A stretch of DNA of 64,000 bases from Micropterix aruncella (GCA_944548615.1 OX155972.1:5648975-5712974), one strand, 5' to 3'; counted from the stretch's first letter, positions 30,624 through 44,570 are shown. Numbers and translations are program-made. Notes: generated by a model from the sequence alone, not told the origin.

Positions 30624-32640
30624 AATTTACTCAGTTCTATATGTATGATTACCTATGCACAAATTGCCATAGTATTAGTATGTGCCGCAGTAAAAAATAT
30701 CTAAATTCTTACCATTTAGAAACAAAAGATAATCAGCAATCATAAAAAACAAAAGATACCTATTCTATTCAGTTCTTTTTTTTTTACTGAAATACCTCAA
30801 CTTAAACAACGATTTTAATTATAAAAAATAATTTGCTATTCGTGCGACTAAAAACAAAAGATAATCAACAATCATCAACAACAAAAGATACCTATTCTAT
30901 TAAGAGCCCGTTCACATATTTTTCCAGAAAGGCAAGAAAAGTGGATTTTTGGCGTTCTAATTCCAAGAAATAAAGAGATTTATACAAACTTTAATTACTG
31001 AATTACCTGGACCATTTCTTGATGTTGACCATAGCGGCCTTTAATTTTAGATGTAACGAATATTATTTACTTATTCAGCCCATTTTCCGAAAGTCGTTAT
31101 TCGTAAAACGCTCGGAAGGCAAACTTTGAGCTCCTTAATACAGTAATATCACTACAACGAAAACCGTATACTATATTTTTTTATGTCCGTCATGTATTCT
31201 TGATGTACACTACGGCTTTATTTTTTCGTTTTTTGACCACATATCCAAGGTATACATTACTTACAATTACACAAAATTAAAAAAAAATCTTCCTGTATCA
31301 TTCTAATTTTCTCAGAAATAAAATAAGATTCTTATATAATACTTATACTATATTAAAGTTCACTCTTTTAGCAATAAGACATAATATAAATTATTGTCAT
31401 TAGAAAGGAGAAAACACTGCAAAAAACAATTAGAAATTGTGTATATATTTGCTTGCGCAAGAGAAGAGCGCTCAGTGCCGCGGTTTTTCTCCCAGGGTTG
31501 AATAGTTATTTATTTATTTATTTATTTATTTATCCTATCTTTTATAGTTACATCCAAAAAAAAAATGCGTTCATTTTTTCAACTCATTTTAAAAGAATAC
31601 CTACGCTATTTTGTAATACAGCTCTTAAGTACATTTTCTGAACTTACATATCTCACCTTAAATCACGATTTTTGAAAATAATTTCTCTAATATTAAATTG
31701 ATCTAACTGTAAATTTTAATCAAGATCTTAATAGAAAATTGCAATCCATAAATTATGGTTTTATTTAATCTAATCTTATCTCACCTTATGTAGGTACTTA
31801 TAATTGCTATAAGTGCGATTTAAAAATTAACCTTAGAATAGAATATAATTTATATTTTAAAACTACTATCATACAATTATTTATGGTAACTTACTTATAA
31901 TTACTGATACGTTGTCGCGCTGAAAAGCACGTTTTTATTACCTAAGTATTGCTATTTTCCTCGCTGGAGAGCTCCGATATAATAAACGCGTCCGATCGCT
32001 GCTAAATTCAAAGAGCTATAGGGAAAACCGCGGCCTCAGACGCGCTATTTATAGGCACGCTCTTGCCGCACCGGGCGGCCGGCCGGTACCGCCGCAAACG
32101 CTACGTCCCGCAATTTTTAAATCTGTAATATCTTCGAAAATATTCACTTAAATCATACGGTGTAAAGGGCCATATAGATCTATATTAAATGAATAATGTA
32201 TTCAAGGTATTTAATTGGTTAAGGATTAATGCTGTATTGGTTAAAATCGCTTCGAAAATTAGCCATTATTTGTCGTAAAAAGTAAATGACAAAAAAAAGT
32301 TATTGTGGGTTATCCATAAGAGATAGACATATACCATCACGGACTTTTCTGTAGACCTTTTCAATGTGTACAATACTTAGTACATTATTTTGATAAAACT
32401 CGTAGGGTTCAGCCTGCGTTTGCAATGTAAGCGGAAAAAATGTAATTATTTACGACATCACATTAGAAACCTCAAAAATAGCAGTACTTCTCCACTATTT
32501 AATGGATGTTATTATACATATAAACCTTCCTCTTGAATCACTCTATCTATTTAAAAAAACCGCATCAAAATCCGTTGCGTAGTTTCAAAGATTTAAGCAT
32601 ACAAAGGGACATAGGGACAGAGAAAGCGACTTTGTTTTAT
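30624..32640 (-). other. Helitron 5' non-coding leader
   Basis: 2 kb, AT-rich with a (TTTA)n run at 31510-31540 and a GC-rich block at 31920-32110. No second gene of the element is seen. A possible 5' splice site (CTTAG|GTAATA on the minus strand) lies near 31945, downstream of the TATA box. Confidence 0.5.
32045..32053 (-). promoter_or_regulatory. TATA box within a GC-rich promoter-like block
   Basis: TATAAATAG on the minus strand is embedded in GC-rich DNA (CGGCCGGCCGCCCGG just upstream). It is oriented toward the RepHel gene 1.4 kb away, so it may be the Helitron's own pol II promoter. Transcription start not determined. Confidence 0.5.
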
Positions 32641-32654
32641 ACTATGTAGTGAAG

Positions 32655-33165
32655 AATCGATTTCATTTAAAGCCTCCGGTATGAGGATTTTGTTGGATAG
32701 TAAAATCTAACGTAAATAAAAGCGATACCACGTTTTATTTCAGTAAAGTTCGAAAACTGAAACAAATACTGCGTGAAGTGGATCGAAAAAGAGACTGCAT
32801 GCGAGAAAGAGATAGAGAGCTGTATTTTTTAACTCGCTTATCCCTGAGTCTTGGATCGAAAACTGCGCAGCGAAGAATGCGCGCATCTCTTTCGCACGCA
32901 CGCGAGAAAGATATATACGCAGGCGTTCATATACCAGTGCTTAATGTATGCCAGACAGCACCTAACAGAAACCGCAACTAGAGCGGACATTCACTCTTAC
33001 CATACACGCGGTAATTCCCTTTTATGCGTACCCCGAACAAGACTGGCAAAAGTACAGAAGAGCTACTTATACCTTAGCATTAAATTCTACAATTTACTCT
33101 CTACCACTATCAAACAACTGGAGGACAAACAATGAAAAAAAAACATTAAGGAGATGCTGATAGGC
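32655..33165. other. No gene seen
   Basis: Overlapping frames at 32778-33135 run through GA-rich repeats (CGAGAAAGAGATAGAGAGC) and have no domain. GAGAGCTGT...GAGTCT text recurs at about 33665-33705. Confidence 0.35.
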
Positions 33166-33167
33166 CA

Positions 33168-33665
33168 CCCTTTCTATTATCTGACCGAATTCGAGGGCCA
33201 TGACTTTGCAAATATTGTACCAATTTGAATGATAATTATATATGTACTTCTAGTATTTAAATTTAAGATTTAGCTTTAGTTTGATTATTTAACAAATTAC
33301 TTACTACTTTGGATATTACTATGTACAGTTTTTAGTACGTATATATTTGATTTATTGACTATTTCAATTGTTAGGCTTCTGCTTTGATTATTCAACTTTT
33401 TAACTGACTATTTTAATTATTGTGTGTTTAGTAGGTAGCCATTGACTATTCTTTAATTTGTTTTGAAATACGATTCTACGACGAATAACTTTTAGTAGGT
33501 TCCAAAGTTTCTTAGATACTGTATATTTTTTAAAATTAATATATGTATGTAACGTAAAGATTAAAGTAGTAATGACACTTACTACTTAAAACAGAAATAT
33601 TTTGACACGTCCAAGAGCGGTTTTTAGCCACCAATTGGACACGACGTAAATGTAATGTAATGTAT
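33168..33665. repeat. Dispersed repeat family K, copy 2
   Basis: Starts CCGAATTCGAGGGCCATGAC and ends CCAATTGGACACGACG plus TGTAATGTAATGTA, matching both ends of 1330-2290; 498 bp without the extra DNA of copy 1. Confidence 0.55.
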
Positions 33666-34480
33666 AGAGAGCTGTTTTTCAACCCGCTCATACCGGAGTC
33701 TAGAACGACGAATGTAAAAATGACGTACAAATAGAAATGACAGATGTGATGTGGGGCAAGTGGCTGTTTTACCGACGTATTTCGAGTGCCGCTCGGTAGA
33801 TGGCGATAGTATGTTCGATTCGAATCGAATACGCAAGCATGAAATTATAATGTTTTATTAATACATGCTTTCAGTAATATAAGGCATTCGTTTATTTACC
33901 CCATTTGCCTATTGTTTATTCGATGAAAATCCCACATAAAGAGTCGCGCGTCGGAGCTGACATTGTATTGTAGACATTGTATCCTCAAATATAATCGACA
34001 ATTTTTCTAAATTTTAGTTTATTAAAATGTATTATACTGCTTAAAACTTCGCCTGGATAGATGGATCTGTTGTATTGCTAATATAATAGAAGTGCCTCAT
34101 ATTAAAGCCGTATTCATCTCAGTTAGGGCAATAGGTCAACGGAGTCACCCGAAAGGGCATCAGATTAATGGCATAATAGCTCAATCTGCGCGAAGTGGGG
34201 TACATTACAGGCGTGAGTTATGAGCCATTCTAGGGTCTGCCGTGAAAGCCTTCCTCCCACTATCGCGGCGGCTCATCAGCGAAGAGTCGCGCGCGGTTCG
34301 GAGCTGCGGAGGGAGTCGGTACGTACCACACTGTCTCTTATGCACAATGGGCTAGGCTGCCAGGGCTATCGCGCAGCGAGAGGTTATCATCGCGGGCGAA
34401 TACATTTTACAACGAGTAGGGTTATGCATGCGTTTGAGGAACATAATTAAAAAAATATAAATATTTATTAGTAACATCAT
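33666..34480. other. No recognised gene; 76-codon frame
   Basis: Includes a 16-bp perfect palindrome (TTCGATTCGAATCGAA near 33815) and a GC-rich 34200-34450 stretch with an unrecognised 76-codon plus-strand frame, MSHSRVCRESLPPTIAAAHQ onward. No splice borders and no domain; probably not a gene. Confidence 0.3.
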
Positions 34481-34488
34481 TGATTATA

Positions 34489-34915
34489 CAGGTTGATATT
34501 TTAATTAGTAATATCCTTATAATGGGTGAATCAGTATGAACAAACAAGCAACATTTCATGAAAATTAAAAAAAAAAACACAAATAAACCAACTAAAAAAA
34601 AACATTTTTTTAAATGTTGAGAAAAATATATATTTGAAAAATAGTTTTAAAAGTTATTCACGTTGCGCCATCTAGCGGTAGGTAAAATATCGCAAATATT
34701 GTTTATTCGCGATATTTTGGCCATTGATAGATAGCGCAGTGCGCTCAACGCTTGTCAAATATTTTTTTATAAGTCAAGTTTTAAAAATTTACCATTAAAA
34801 AAAAACAACGAGATTGTTTTTTTTGCTTTTTTCATTTTTTTTAAACAAAAAGTTGCTTTTTTGCTTGTAATGATTTACCCCCTTGAAAGATGTCGGGTAA
34901 TAAAAACTCATCCTG
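34489..34915. mobile_element. MITE, family H, with ~70-bp inverted termini
   Basis: Begins CAGGTTGATATTTTAATTAG and ends with the inverse of CAGGATGAGTTTTTATTA. The similarity goes on about 70 bp (GGGTGAATCA..AC/ GGGTAAATCATTAC). CAGG termini and an imperfect 8-bp flank (TGATTATA/CATTTATA) suggest a hAT-type MITE. Interior hairpin text CATCTAGCGGTAGGTAAAAT recurs at 52555. Fragments lie at 205, 52386, 59350 and 61480. Confidence 0.65.
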
Positions 34916-35540
34916 CATTTATAAATTTTATATATTTTTTATATAAATTTTTCGATATGATAATATAGCCGACGTATCACGTAAGTTCGTATAGTTAGGA
35001 CGGTTGAACTACCATAATAACCTTAATTAATTTGATATGTAACATTATTTTATTTACCATATCTGGAATCTGAATGACATTATCTTGGATCTAAATTTTC
35101 AAATGCGATGATCCCAGAAGCGTGTCTTTATATTGGTTGTTTTGGCTTGCAACCGACGATGTGTCCGTAGTCTAGAGCGGGCAAAAAGAAATAATTTGTT
35201 TTATCGCATATGGATGGCATGAAATCCTCCCTGATTTTGAGAGAGAATTATGTTCTAAGAAATATTATTTAAGAAAAGTGTCGTTAAAATGTCATAAAAT
35301 AAACAGTGATTCCCAACAAGTTGTAACCGTTTATTTTACTATGGGGATCGATTGCACCTGCGTGGAACACTTTAACAAATGCTTTAAAGGCACAAACTGG
35401 CCGCTGCACCGGGTTCGATCATATCTTGAAATTTATACCACCAACGATCAGAGTAAATATTGCAGTATAGGTATCTAACAATAATTGTAAAATTTCCTCT
35501 ATTTCCATATGGACAGAGACATTTGTTAATTTATTTAAAA
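34916..35540. other. No recognised gene
   Basis: A 66-codon frame at 35278-35478 (MSLKCHKINSDSQQVVTVYF onward) has no domain I know; it lies just upstream of a transposase-like fragment but I could not link them. Confidence 0.3.
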
Positions 35541-35544
35541 CATG

Positions 35545-35710
35545 TTGGTTTCAAGTACGGCACCCTTGACAAAAGAAGAGTAATGATGGAGTCCCAGAGA
35601 TTGCAAAACTCGAGATGACTACCTCAATGACATTAGTTACTACAGACAAGAGCGAAGGACACTAATGTTTCTGGATGAAACATGGTACGATATGCATATT
35701 TTGACTTTTA
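35545..35710 (+). pseudogene. DDE (Tc1/mariner-IS630 type) transposase fragment
   Basis: Reads VGFKYGTLDKRRVMMESQRL, QNSR, then a +1 shift near 35612, then RDDYLNDISYYRQERRTLMF and LDETWYDMHI. The final FLDETW is the first-aspartate motif of DDE_3-type endonucleases (the V/LDETW box), and the preceding residues look like the usual linker in insect proteins of this kind. The remaining D and E catalytic boxes and the helix-turn-helix domain are absent. Dead fragment; family assignment rests on one motif and its upstream context. Confidence 0.5.
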
Positions 35711-36139
35711 ATTCTTAGTCTTAATACTTTCATCATATGTTCGACTTATTGTAAAAACATTTATTTCTTTTTTCAGTTTATAAAATTGATAAAGTAATAA
35801 TAATCATTGTAGAAGTAGTAACCAGTAAATCTTTTTTATATTTTTTATAAATAAATTTTGACAAATAATTTTGTTACTTTTTACTACAATAAAGATTTTT
35901 CCTAAATTATTCTATCGCTTATTCAGCTGTCATTGTAAGATTCGAAAGAAATGTTACTATTATTGTTTTTGCTTGAAAATTGATACGTATAAATAATTAA
36001 TATTATTAAGCGATCAAGGCGATTTAGTCTAAATATATCAAGCCATTAGACATTCGAAGATAGGTGTGCTAACGACACTTTTGTCAAATAGTATTTCGTC
36101 GACTATATATGTTACGAACGAATTCTAATTGGTTACTGA

Positions 36140-36735
36140 GAACTTCCATTCTGATTTTTTAAGCTATTGCATAGCTTTTATCGCGGGCCTAGCCCAGCGC
36201 GGCGACCGAATGAAGAAATTTCTTAACGAAAATTAATGATTTTAAACTGATAATTATGTCTAAACGAGTACTGCTTACGATTCGAAAAAAATATATGTTA
36301 AACAAGAACATTTTCCTAATATTCTTAGCTTTGAATATTTTAGATTTTGTTTATATTACATAGTGTAATTAATTTGTGAAATAAGGTCTAACCGAACACA
36401 AAAACGACTACTACGCAAATACTATCTGGCGTATTATTATGAAACCTGCACCATTTTAAAGATAATTTAATTATCTATCTTTTTATCTACGATTTTTTTC
36501 GAATAATCTTGTTTTTTTGCTTTATCGAATAAAAAATTCGTGCGCGGCGCATAATCGGAAGACGTTTAAATTATTCTGAATCATTTGCTACCGCAGCCGC
36601 AAATGATTCGGAATAATTTCAACGTTTTCCGATAGAGCGCAGTTATCTGATATCAGAAAAAAAATAAATAAGTAATTATAATTGCATAAGTTGTTAAAAA
36701 TGCTATGCAATAGCTTTACCGCGGCAGTCCCCGAG
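36140..36735. repeat. Repeat with inverted outer words and an internal long hairpin
   Basis: Outer words AAGCTATTGCATAGC (about 36160) and GCTATGCAATAGCTTT (about 36702) are inverted, each followed by CGCGG-rich text. The 36554-36633 hairpin lies between them. The class is unknown; it could be a foldback element. Confidence 0.5.
36554..36633. repeat. 35-bp stem-loop
   Basis: Arms 36554-36588 and 36599-36633 pair with three mismatches around a 10-base loop TACCGCAGCC. Arm text includes AAATTATTCTGAATCATTTG. Confidence 0.8.
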
Positions 36736-37135
36736 TGCCACACGTATTTTTTTTTAATTTAGTGTCACACTTTCACAATTTTATTGACTGTTATATTATT
36801 ACGACTATTTTGTTTTCTTTTCGATGATCCATTGTATTTTGTATTTGTAGCGTTATATGATTTTACAATTTATGAAAACTCAGTTGATAATTTTTACGTC
36901 AAAATATTCTATTTGATGTTTTTACGTCAAAGTATGTTAGTATTTTGATACTTTTTTTATTATAACATGTCAAAAATTTTCATGATTGCTTTTGTATATT
37001 TAATAAACTATATTATGCGATTATAATAATTTATGTGGTGAGATTCTAGAGTTATAACCTTTACTCTTATGAACTCTAAACCTTTACTTTTACTTTTAAC
37101 CTTTAGCATCGAATTTAGATTTTTTTTATTTTTAA

Positions 37136-37556
37136 GGCGACATGATAACTGAGAACGACCATATCTGAGGAATTTTAGTTTTATGAGTTTCTTGAAAAAT
37201 ATAAGCATTGATTTAAAAAAGTTTCTAAGTGAATCCCTCGATAAGGAACCAATTTAAAATTTGAACTCATAAAAGTTGCACATTGCCTTGGACATTAAGG
37301 CTTTAAACTGACTTCGAAAACTTTCAGGCGCATTTACTCCTACAATGTAAGCGGTGAGTGTGTTTTATTATAATTTCAATTTATTGATTGGTTAATTTTC
37401 TAGGGCAGCACTTAGCCATATTTTTTATTTAGGCCCTAAATTAATTACAATTAATTAAATCGTGAGAGCGTTTATAAATTAAACAATTAATTAAACTCCG
37501 CCTATCTTTTCGCGTCTCCGCCTATTTCGGATATTTTTCTGAGGTCTCATGTCGCC
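37136..37556 (+). mobile_element. TTAA-flanked MITE, family G, complete copy
   Basis: GGCGACATGA right after TTAA (37132-37135) and TCATGTCGCC right before TTAA (37557-37560): perfect 10-bp inverted termini with TTAA duplication. 421 bp, no coding capacity; the open frame at 37008-37208 crosses its boundary and is incidental. Confidence 0.85.
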
Positions 37557-37879
37557 TTAAGAGGCTATCCATAGTATTGTGTAATAATTTCTAAATGTAG
37601 AACGTTTTGAAAACATTAAATTTGATCTGATTTTAATTGACTGTCGGGTAAAAGGTGAGTCAACAATTGCGCCGTTAACCCTATTCAGTGGGTGCGCGCA
37701 GTTTGTAGGCTGTTATTTGTCGAGGTTATCACCAGATGGCACAGCATTCTATATGGGAGGTGGTCTAGTTGAGAGGTTTGCGTCATTGCTGCGGCTATGT
37801 TCCAGGCTAAATGAAGTAATATTTCGCTGGTCTGCGGTATTCAGTTAAAAAGATGTTTTTTTGACAAATCGATTGCCAA

Positions 37880-38290
37880 TTTTCTTTTCGGGAAATCATT
37901 CACAGTGCAGGTAGCATGCCTATGGAACTCCTTGCTCTCAAGTTTACGTCGGGCAAGATCAACTCCTATCTTGAAAAAAGACTTTTATCCATAGATTCCA
38001 GATATATCTTATCCATAGATATCCAGACTTTTATCCAGAAATCCATAAATTAACCAATCCACCTCTTCCCCCTCCTTTTCTCTCCTTCCTTTCCTCCTTA
38101 TTTAATTTTATTCATTTGTTTTACTTTTTTTATTACGTGTTTCTTTCTAGTTTCTGTTTGTTTATTTTTATCACTTGTATTTTTTATTGTTGTTTTGCGT
38201 AGCTGAATATGTTATAAACTCAAGCTACAGGTTAGCTGATAGACATTGCTGCAAGGCAATAAGCTCGCCTTTTTATTTAAAAAAAAGAGT
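37880..38290 (+). pseudogene. LINE 3' end (C-terminal residue stretch and 3' UTR)
   Basis: SFTVQVACLWNSLLSSLRRA, RSTPILKKDFY matches the last conserved block of CR1/Jockey ORF2 (F-V---LWNSLP--IR----FK). A pyrimidine-rich 3' UTR follows, ending GGCAATAAGCTCGCC and an A-rich run. The same UTR words close the LINE at 53020-55150 (GTGGCAATAAGCTCGCC on the minus strand), so these are relatives. Confidence 0.65.
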
Positions 38291-38299
38291 TTTTTAAAT

Positions 38300-40080
38300 T
38301 CATATTATTATTAATATTTTAGACTTACGTGCTAACACGATAGTAAAAAGTTTTTCCTAAATTTGACATGCTCGATTGTCAGGCATAGCCAAACTCTTAA
38401 CTCCAGATATAATTCCCTCTAAATTCGCCCCCCCCCCCTCCCCCTCTTCGTCAATAAGTACATATATTTATTGTAAATCCAGGTAGTTAATATAGGTAGA
38501 ATACAGTACGACCTTGATATAACTAACCACAATAAAACGAATTCCTCAATGCAACAATTTTTTTTTAAATCCCCTTGAACTTTTCATAAGATCCAATCCT
38601 AAATATACCTGCATATTACGGAAATGCATTCAGAATACGTGCATGTATTCTGCATTCGTATATTAAATTAATAAAATTTTATTTAATATACGATATTTAA
38701 AAAAAAAATGCATTCGAATACGCGCGACGAAAGTCTTCCCGCACCGATGAAATCTTCAGTGCGTTTCGACATTGGTACGTTTACCATTCATTCTATATCA
38801 GACTAGCCACAGCGAGCGCGGCCGGGTTTTACTAGTAATTTATAAATTAATAAAACAGCAGTGATTTGGGAGCAAACAACACATTATTATTATTTAATTC
38901 CCCTTACATAACCAAGAAACTCGTATTTTTAAATGACTGCCCAAAAAAGCAGTGTTATATGATTACGATTCACATCTCTATGTTTTCCGTTTCTTTATTC
39001 CACCATAGCTTCTAAGCTTTTGAAACTATTTATAATTATGTCGTATTGTTAGAATCGTTGTGTTTTCCCGAGTGACATAGGGTACGTTCCGCGAGCCCTT
39101 GCTCTCATATAAGAAGAAAGCAGCGTTTTTAACATAAATCGCCGTGCTATGCGGTGCGTGTTGACATTCAACCTTTGACAGTTAATTTTTTTCGATCTTC
39201 CTCTTCGCGGCTGTCTGGAATAGATCCGATAGGCCTAGTAACGAAGAGGCCTAGTAACGATTTGGAATATCCATTTATTTATTTATTTTTAGGAAAACCA
39301 ACAGCTAATTATAATTTAATAAAAAGACGGAGTAAGATAACAGAGAGCCAATTAAAGGTTTCACGTTTAAGTAACGTTGTAGAAACATATGTGACCTTTC
39401 AATTAAAGCTATCGATTAAAAATACATCAAAATTATTCAACAATTAATGCTAAAGAATTCACTGTTCAGCCGCTGCCTGCAATGCATTTTGCCTATAGTT
39501 GGTACCAGCATGAGGAACATGAAGAGAACATTTAGCAAAATATACTATTCAAAGTGTTTAATTGTTACAATCCACAAAATATTACCGAATTTAAATCACC
39601 GTTTTTGGTTCATTTATTCCAATCCAACATTTAGAAAAATTATAAAACTACGCAGTTGTACTAGCCGAAAAAATCCGGTATGTATTAATTATGGCACCCT
39701 GATTTTTATTCCATCGTAACTTGAATCACAAACGCTTGAACCGATTTAGAAGTGTGTGATATTGTTAGAATCGTTATGTCATCCCAAGTATCATGTCATA
39801 GATTATCTAAACTGTCATTAACATAAATATATCGTGTTTAGTATCAAATGAAAGATATAATTGAGTACATTCTGAAAATATACATCTATCTATATGGATA
39901 AATATATAAACAAATATTTCATAAAAAACCGTAATAACAAATAATTATAAATACAATAGTTCTTGTTTTTTATTCGTTTTAATATATTGACTTGTTCATT
40001 ACTATATCTACTTGAAATGTTATATGTAATATTTTAAATGTAAATGAAATATTACTAAATGTTGGTAGCATTCGAAATTT
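38300..40080. other. No gene seen; family F fragments
   Basis: Frames at 39154-39447 and 39447-39719 are adjacent but show no domain. Reverse family F text lies at 38985-39090 (GTTTTCCGTTTCTTTATTCC) and related text at 39725-39800. A C-run (CCCCCCCCCC) is at 38430. Confidence 0.35.
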
Positions 40081-40084
40081 AAAA

Positions 40085-40781
<697 letters not shown>

Positions 40782-41039
40782 TACAATATTATACAATTTT
40801 ATCTTATGTTTTGAACTCTTGTAAATATCATATAGCCTTAAGTATAAACTTCTCGACCAGAAATTACGATTTATATCTTATTTCATGGGAACGAGCAAAT
40901 GAAGTATTTTATTTTTATTTTCATTTAATAGCTGGCAGATAGCGAGCCCAGCAATCGTATATCGTCTCTTTAAAGAGTGGATATATTCGAATTTCAAATC
41001 GAATTATCGAAATGTCATTCCGCATTTAAGAGACGATTG
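40782..41039. other. Spacer between unit J copies
   Basis: No gene; AT-rich with a few GA-rich words. Confidence 0.35.
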
Positions 41040-42152
<1,113 letters not shown>

Positions 42153-42160
42153 TGACAGGG

Positions 42161-42815
42161 ATAGAACTGGAGCTGTCAACTACAACAGGCGAACCCGTCA
42201 CCTCAGAAGGTTTTAACGATATTTGATAATTATGTCTTCTGTGAGGTGAACGTAGAAGACTTAGGACGAAAACAGTCTAGTGTCTAAGCTAACGCCTTAC
42301 CGCAGGAAAACCAGGTTAATCATACAGCGGACCGACACTCGCGCCTTTACTTCCAGTTGCAACCATATTACTCCGATCTCCACACTGGTAACAGGTTCGA
42401 AGTCACTTGCGCAGTCCTTTTCCTTACGTAGTGGTGATTCGGTGTCTACCAAATGTATCGCGGACAACGGCATCATTTGCCCTGTTTGTCACCCGGCATT
42501 GGTTAGCCGCCGTTAGCCGATTGGTCGTTTTAAGAGCAGTTGCAGTAAAGTTAACAACTACCCTTGCTCTATAGGAAACAAAGCCGCTTCCAGACTCCCC
42601 CGGCTATCAGTCGGAATGCACAACCGATTAGCTGACGCCGCACTGTGCTCAAACCGTCCAGGAGCGCCCGAAGGTAAAATGGCCAGCAACCAGAGTTCTA
42701 CCCGGGCTGGCACTTCTGCGTAGAGGCTTCGGAATGGCTGCTGACCCGTGAGTTTGGCTGACACTAACACATGGGTCGTAGTGGCTTAACTTCAACAGGA
42801 CCCATTAGCTTCCAT
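42161..42815 (-). mobile_element. Long SINE-like family A, copy 5, diverged
   Basis: TGACAGGG flanks it (42153-42160 and 42816-42823). The hairpin end is at the left with one broken pair (CAGGCGAACCCGTC), the head at the right. Clearly older than copies 2, 4 and 6. Confidence 0.75.
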
Positions 42816-42829
42816 TGACAGGGGAAAAT

Positions 42830-43280
42830 ATACCCCTCTACCTAATTGTATTTTACCATAAATGTTGATTTACATCGAGGCAGTTACTCAATTCATACTC
42901 AAACAAGTCAGCGCTGACCTAGTACTGCCCTCGTGTAAATTGATTTCAAGTCAATACCGTACCGTAATTTTCATAGTCAGTCAAGGGCTGACTTCAAAAT
43001 TCCTGGTATATATTTAGAAAACAGTCCGTATCCTCCACCACACGCATCAGTGGTAACAACCCTGTCTTAACGCCAGTCAGTAGTTGGTCTCGCTGGCACT
43101 GCGTTGTACTACAGTATAAATAACAACAAATCTTATAGTATATACACAAATCGTGCTCTACTTTAATATATATGTTATTAATGTCTCCGTTTCTTGTTTT
43201 TTATTATTTGTTGAGTGGGGCTTTTCTAAGGTCTTTATGAGCCTTGTAACACTGCGACCATTGCTGATCTATTGTGCTCG
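42830..43280. other. No gene seen
   Basis: Holds a 12-bp palindrome GTCAGCGCTGAC (near 42907). The right part could be the 3' UTR of the next LINE fragment. Confidence 0.35.
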
Positions 43281-43287
43281 CCACCTA

Positions 43288-43775
43288 CTATAGTTCTGCG
43301 CTAAGCCTCGTGTCATTTAAGAACCGCAGCAGGCTTTTGGCGCCAGATTGTTTTACCTCCTCAGGTTGGAGGTAGTGACCACCCAGGTGGTTGAATCTTT
43401 TACGCATCAGCGGGCCACACTCGCACATGAGGTGCTGGGGAGTTTCCTCTGCCCCTTGGCAGAACCTGCACATTTTTGTGTCTTTGAGCTTGAGGTTGAA
43501 CATGTGTTTGTTCAGGCCACAATGCCCCGTGAGCGCCCTTACCAGTATGCGTAGATTGTTCCTATTTAGCGATAGGGCCTCACGGGCCGTCTTACGGTCG
43601 TAAGGCTTAATAAGCGCTTTGGAATGATTCAACCTTGGCGTGTTGTTCCAGTGGTTGACGGATTGTTCTAAACACATTTGTTTGAGCATTAGGTTTGCAA
43701 GGCTTTTTGGTACGCCACAGCAAGGTTCAGGGCCGTATAACGTTCCCTTTGCTCCCGTCCTAGCAAGTTCCCGTT
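43288..43775 (-). pseudogene. LINE C-terminus: RNase H end and zinc knuckle (R1/Jockey-group)
   Basis: Minus frame, open to about 43770 although the first ATG is at 43689: ELARTGAKGTLYGPEPCCGV, PKSLANLMLKQMCLEQSVNH, ... ILVRALTGHCGLNKHMFNLK, MCRFCQGAEETPQHLMCECG. GPEP--G-PKS is the end of the RNase H domain found in some R1-group LINEs. CRFC-G-EET-QHL-CEC is their C-terminal CCHC zinc knuckle, following the LTGH-GL block. No frameshift is visible and the stop at 43288 is natural. RT and endonuclease are lacking, so it is a 5'-truncated copy. The overlapping plus-strand frames are shadows. Confidence 0.8.
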
Positions 43776-43779
43776 TCTT

Positions 43780-44570
43780 GTTATGTGTCTATGTTATTAA
43801 TCACCTCCACGATCCCTCAAAAAATTGTGTCGGTTTTTCTTCGAAACATCCTTTAAAACATGGTTTATTCCAGGTTGGACCTTATATATCTCCTAAGTAG
43901 GGCGAGTCTTCATCTCAATAAAATTATTTTGCGCATTCACACTTCTTTCCCTCCTCGTCGGTTTGTGGGCCGGGAATGTAAAATTATTTACATAAAATAT
44001 CCTAGGTTGCAAATATTCTCTGAGGCACATTTATTATCTTCCGTTAGTGATAAGGACGAACGAAAAAAAGAGTCGTTCGCGAATGTATCACCATCGCCCT
44101 AGCATAATTTGGCGGAGAAAAATCGCGATAAAATATAAGTGAAGCGACGGCTCATTTGGCCGAAGAAGTTGGTGTCCCTACCTAAATATTAATGCCCGTT
44201 ATCAGGGCGGCGAGGCTGCCTTAAAAACAGCCTTTTCGAGGGAAATTTTGTCAAAAGTGCGAGGTTAGATGGGAGTCAAAGGGGAGGGGGGTGTCCCCAT
44301 TTTCAACTGACATTTGATACGGGAAGTTTGTCCGGTGGACCGAAACGAAAAGAAGTGTCATTTTTCTCACGGTTCATTTGGGCCGGATTATGGCTTTTCA
44401 GATGTAATAGCACCCTTAAGGGTTGGCAGTTTTAATACATTTATTACATGACTCATAACAAAAATAATTTTATTTATTTAATTAATTTTACTAAGAAACG
44501 TACAAAGAAATTAACTGAACATGCATAATATTGATAAAAGTTACAAGACATTGATACCTCTATAATAGTT
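43780..44570. other. No gene seen
   Basis: Short plus-strand frames without domains. AT-rich with a GC-rich patch at 44190-44320. Confidence 0.35.

Larger units (their letters stand above)
25746..32652 (-). mobile_element. Autonomous-looking Helitron, 6.9 kb
   Basis: Minus orientation. The 5' end TCACTACATAGTATAAAAC is at 32652 and the 3' end GGGCGGGTCGCTAG finishes at 25746, followed by T, as Helitrons require. A short GC-rich hairpin (ACCCG...CGGGT) lies just inside the 3' end. It encodes one intact Rep-helicase (26076-30623). The flanking base on the 5' side is T instead of the canonical A. A second, diverged 3' terminator lies 84 bp inside the first. Confidence 0.85.
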
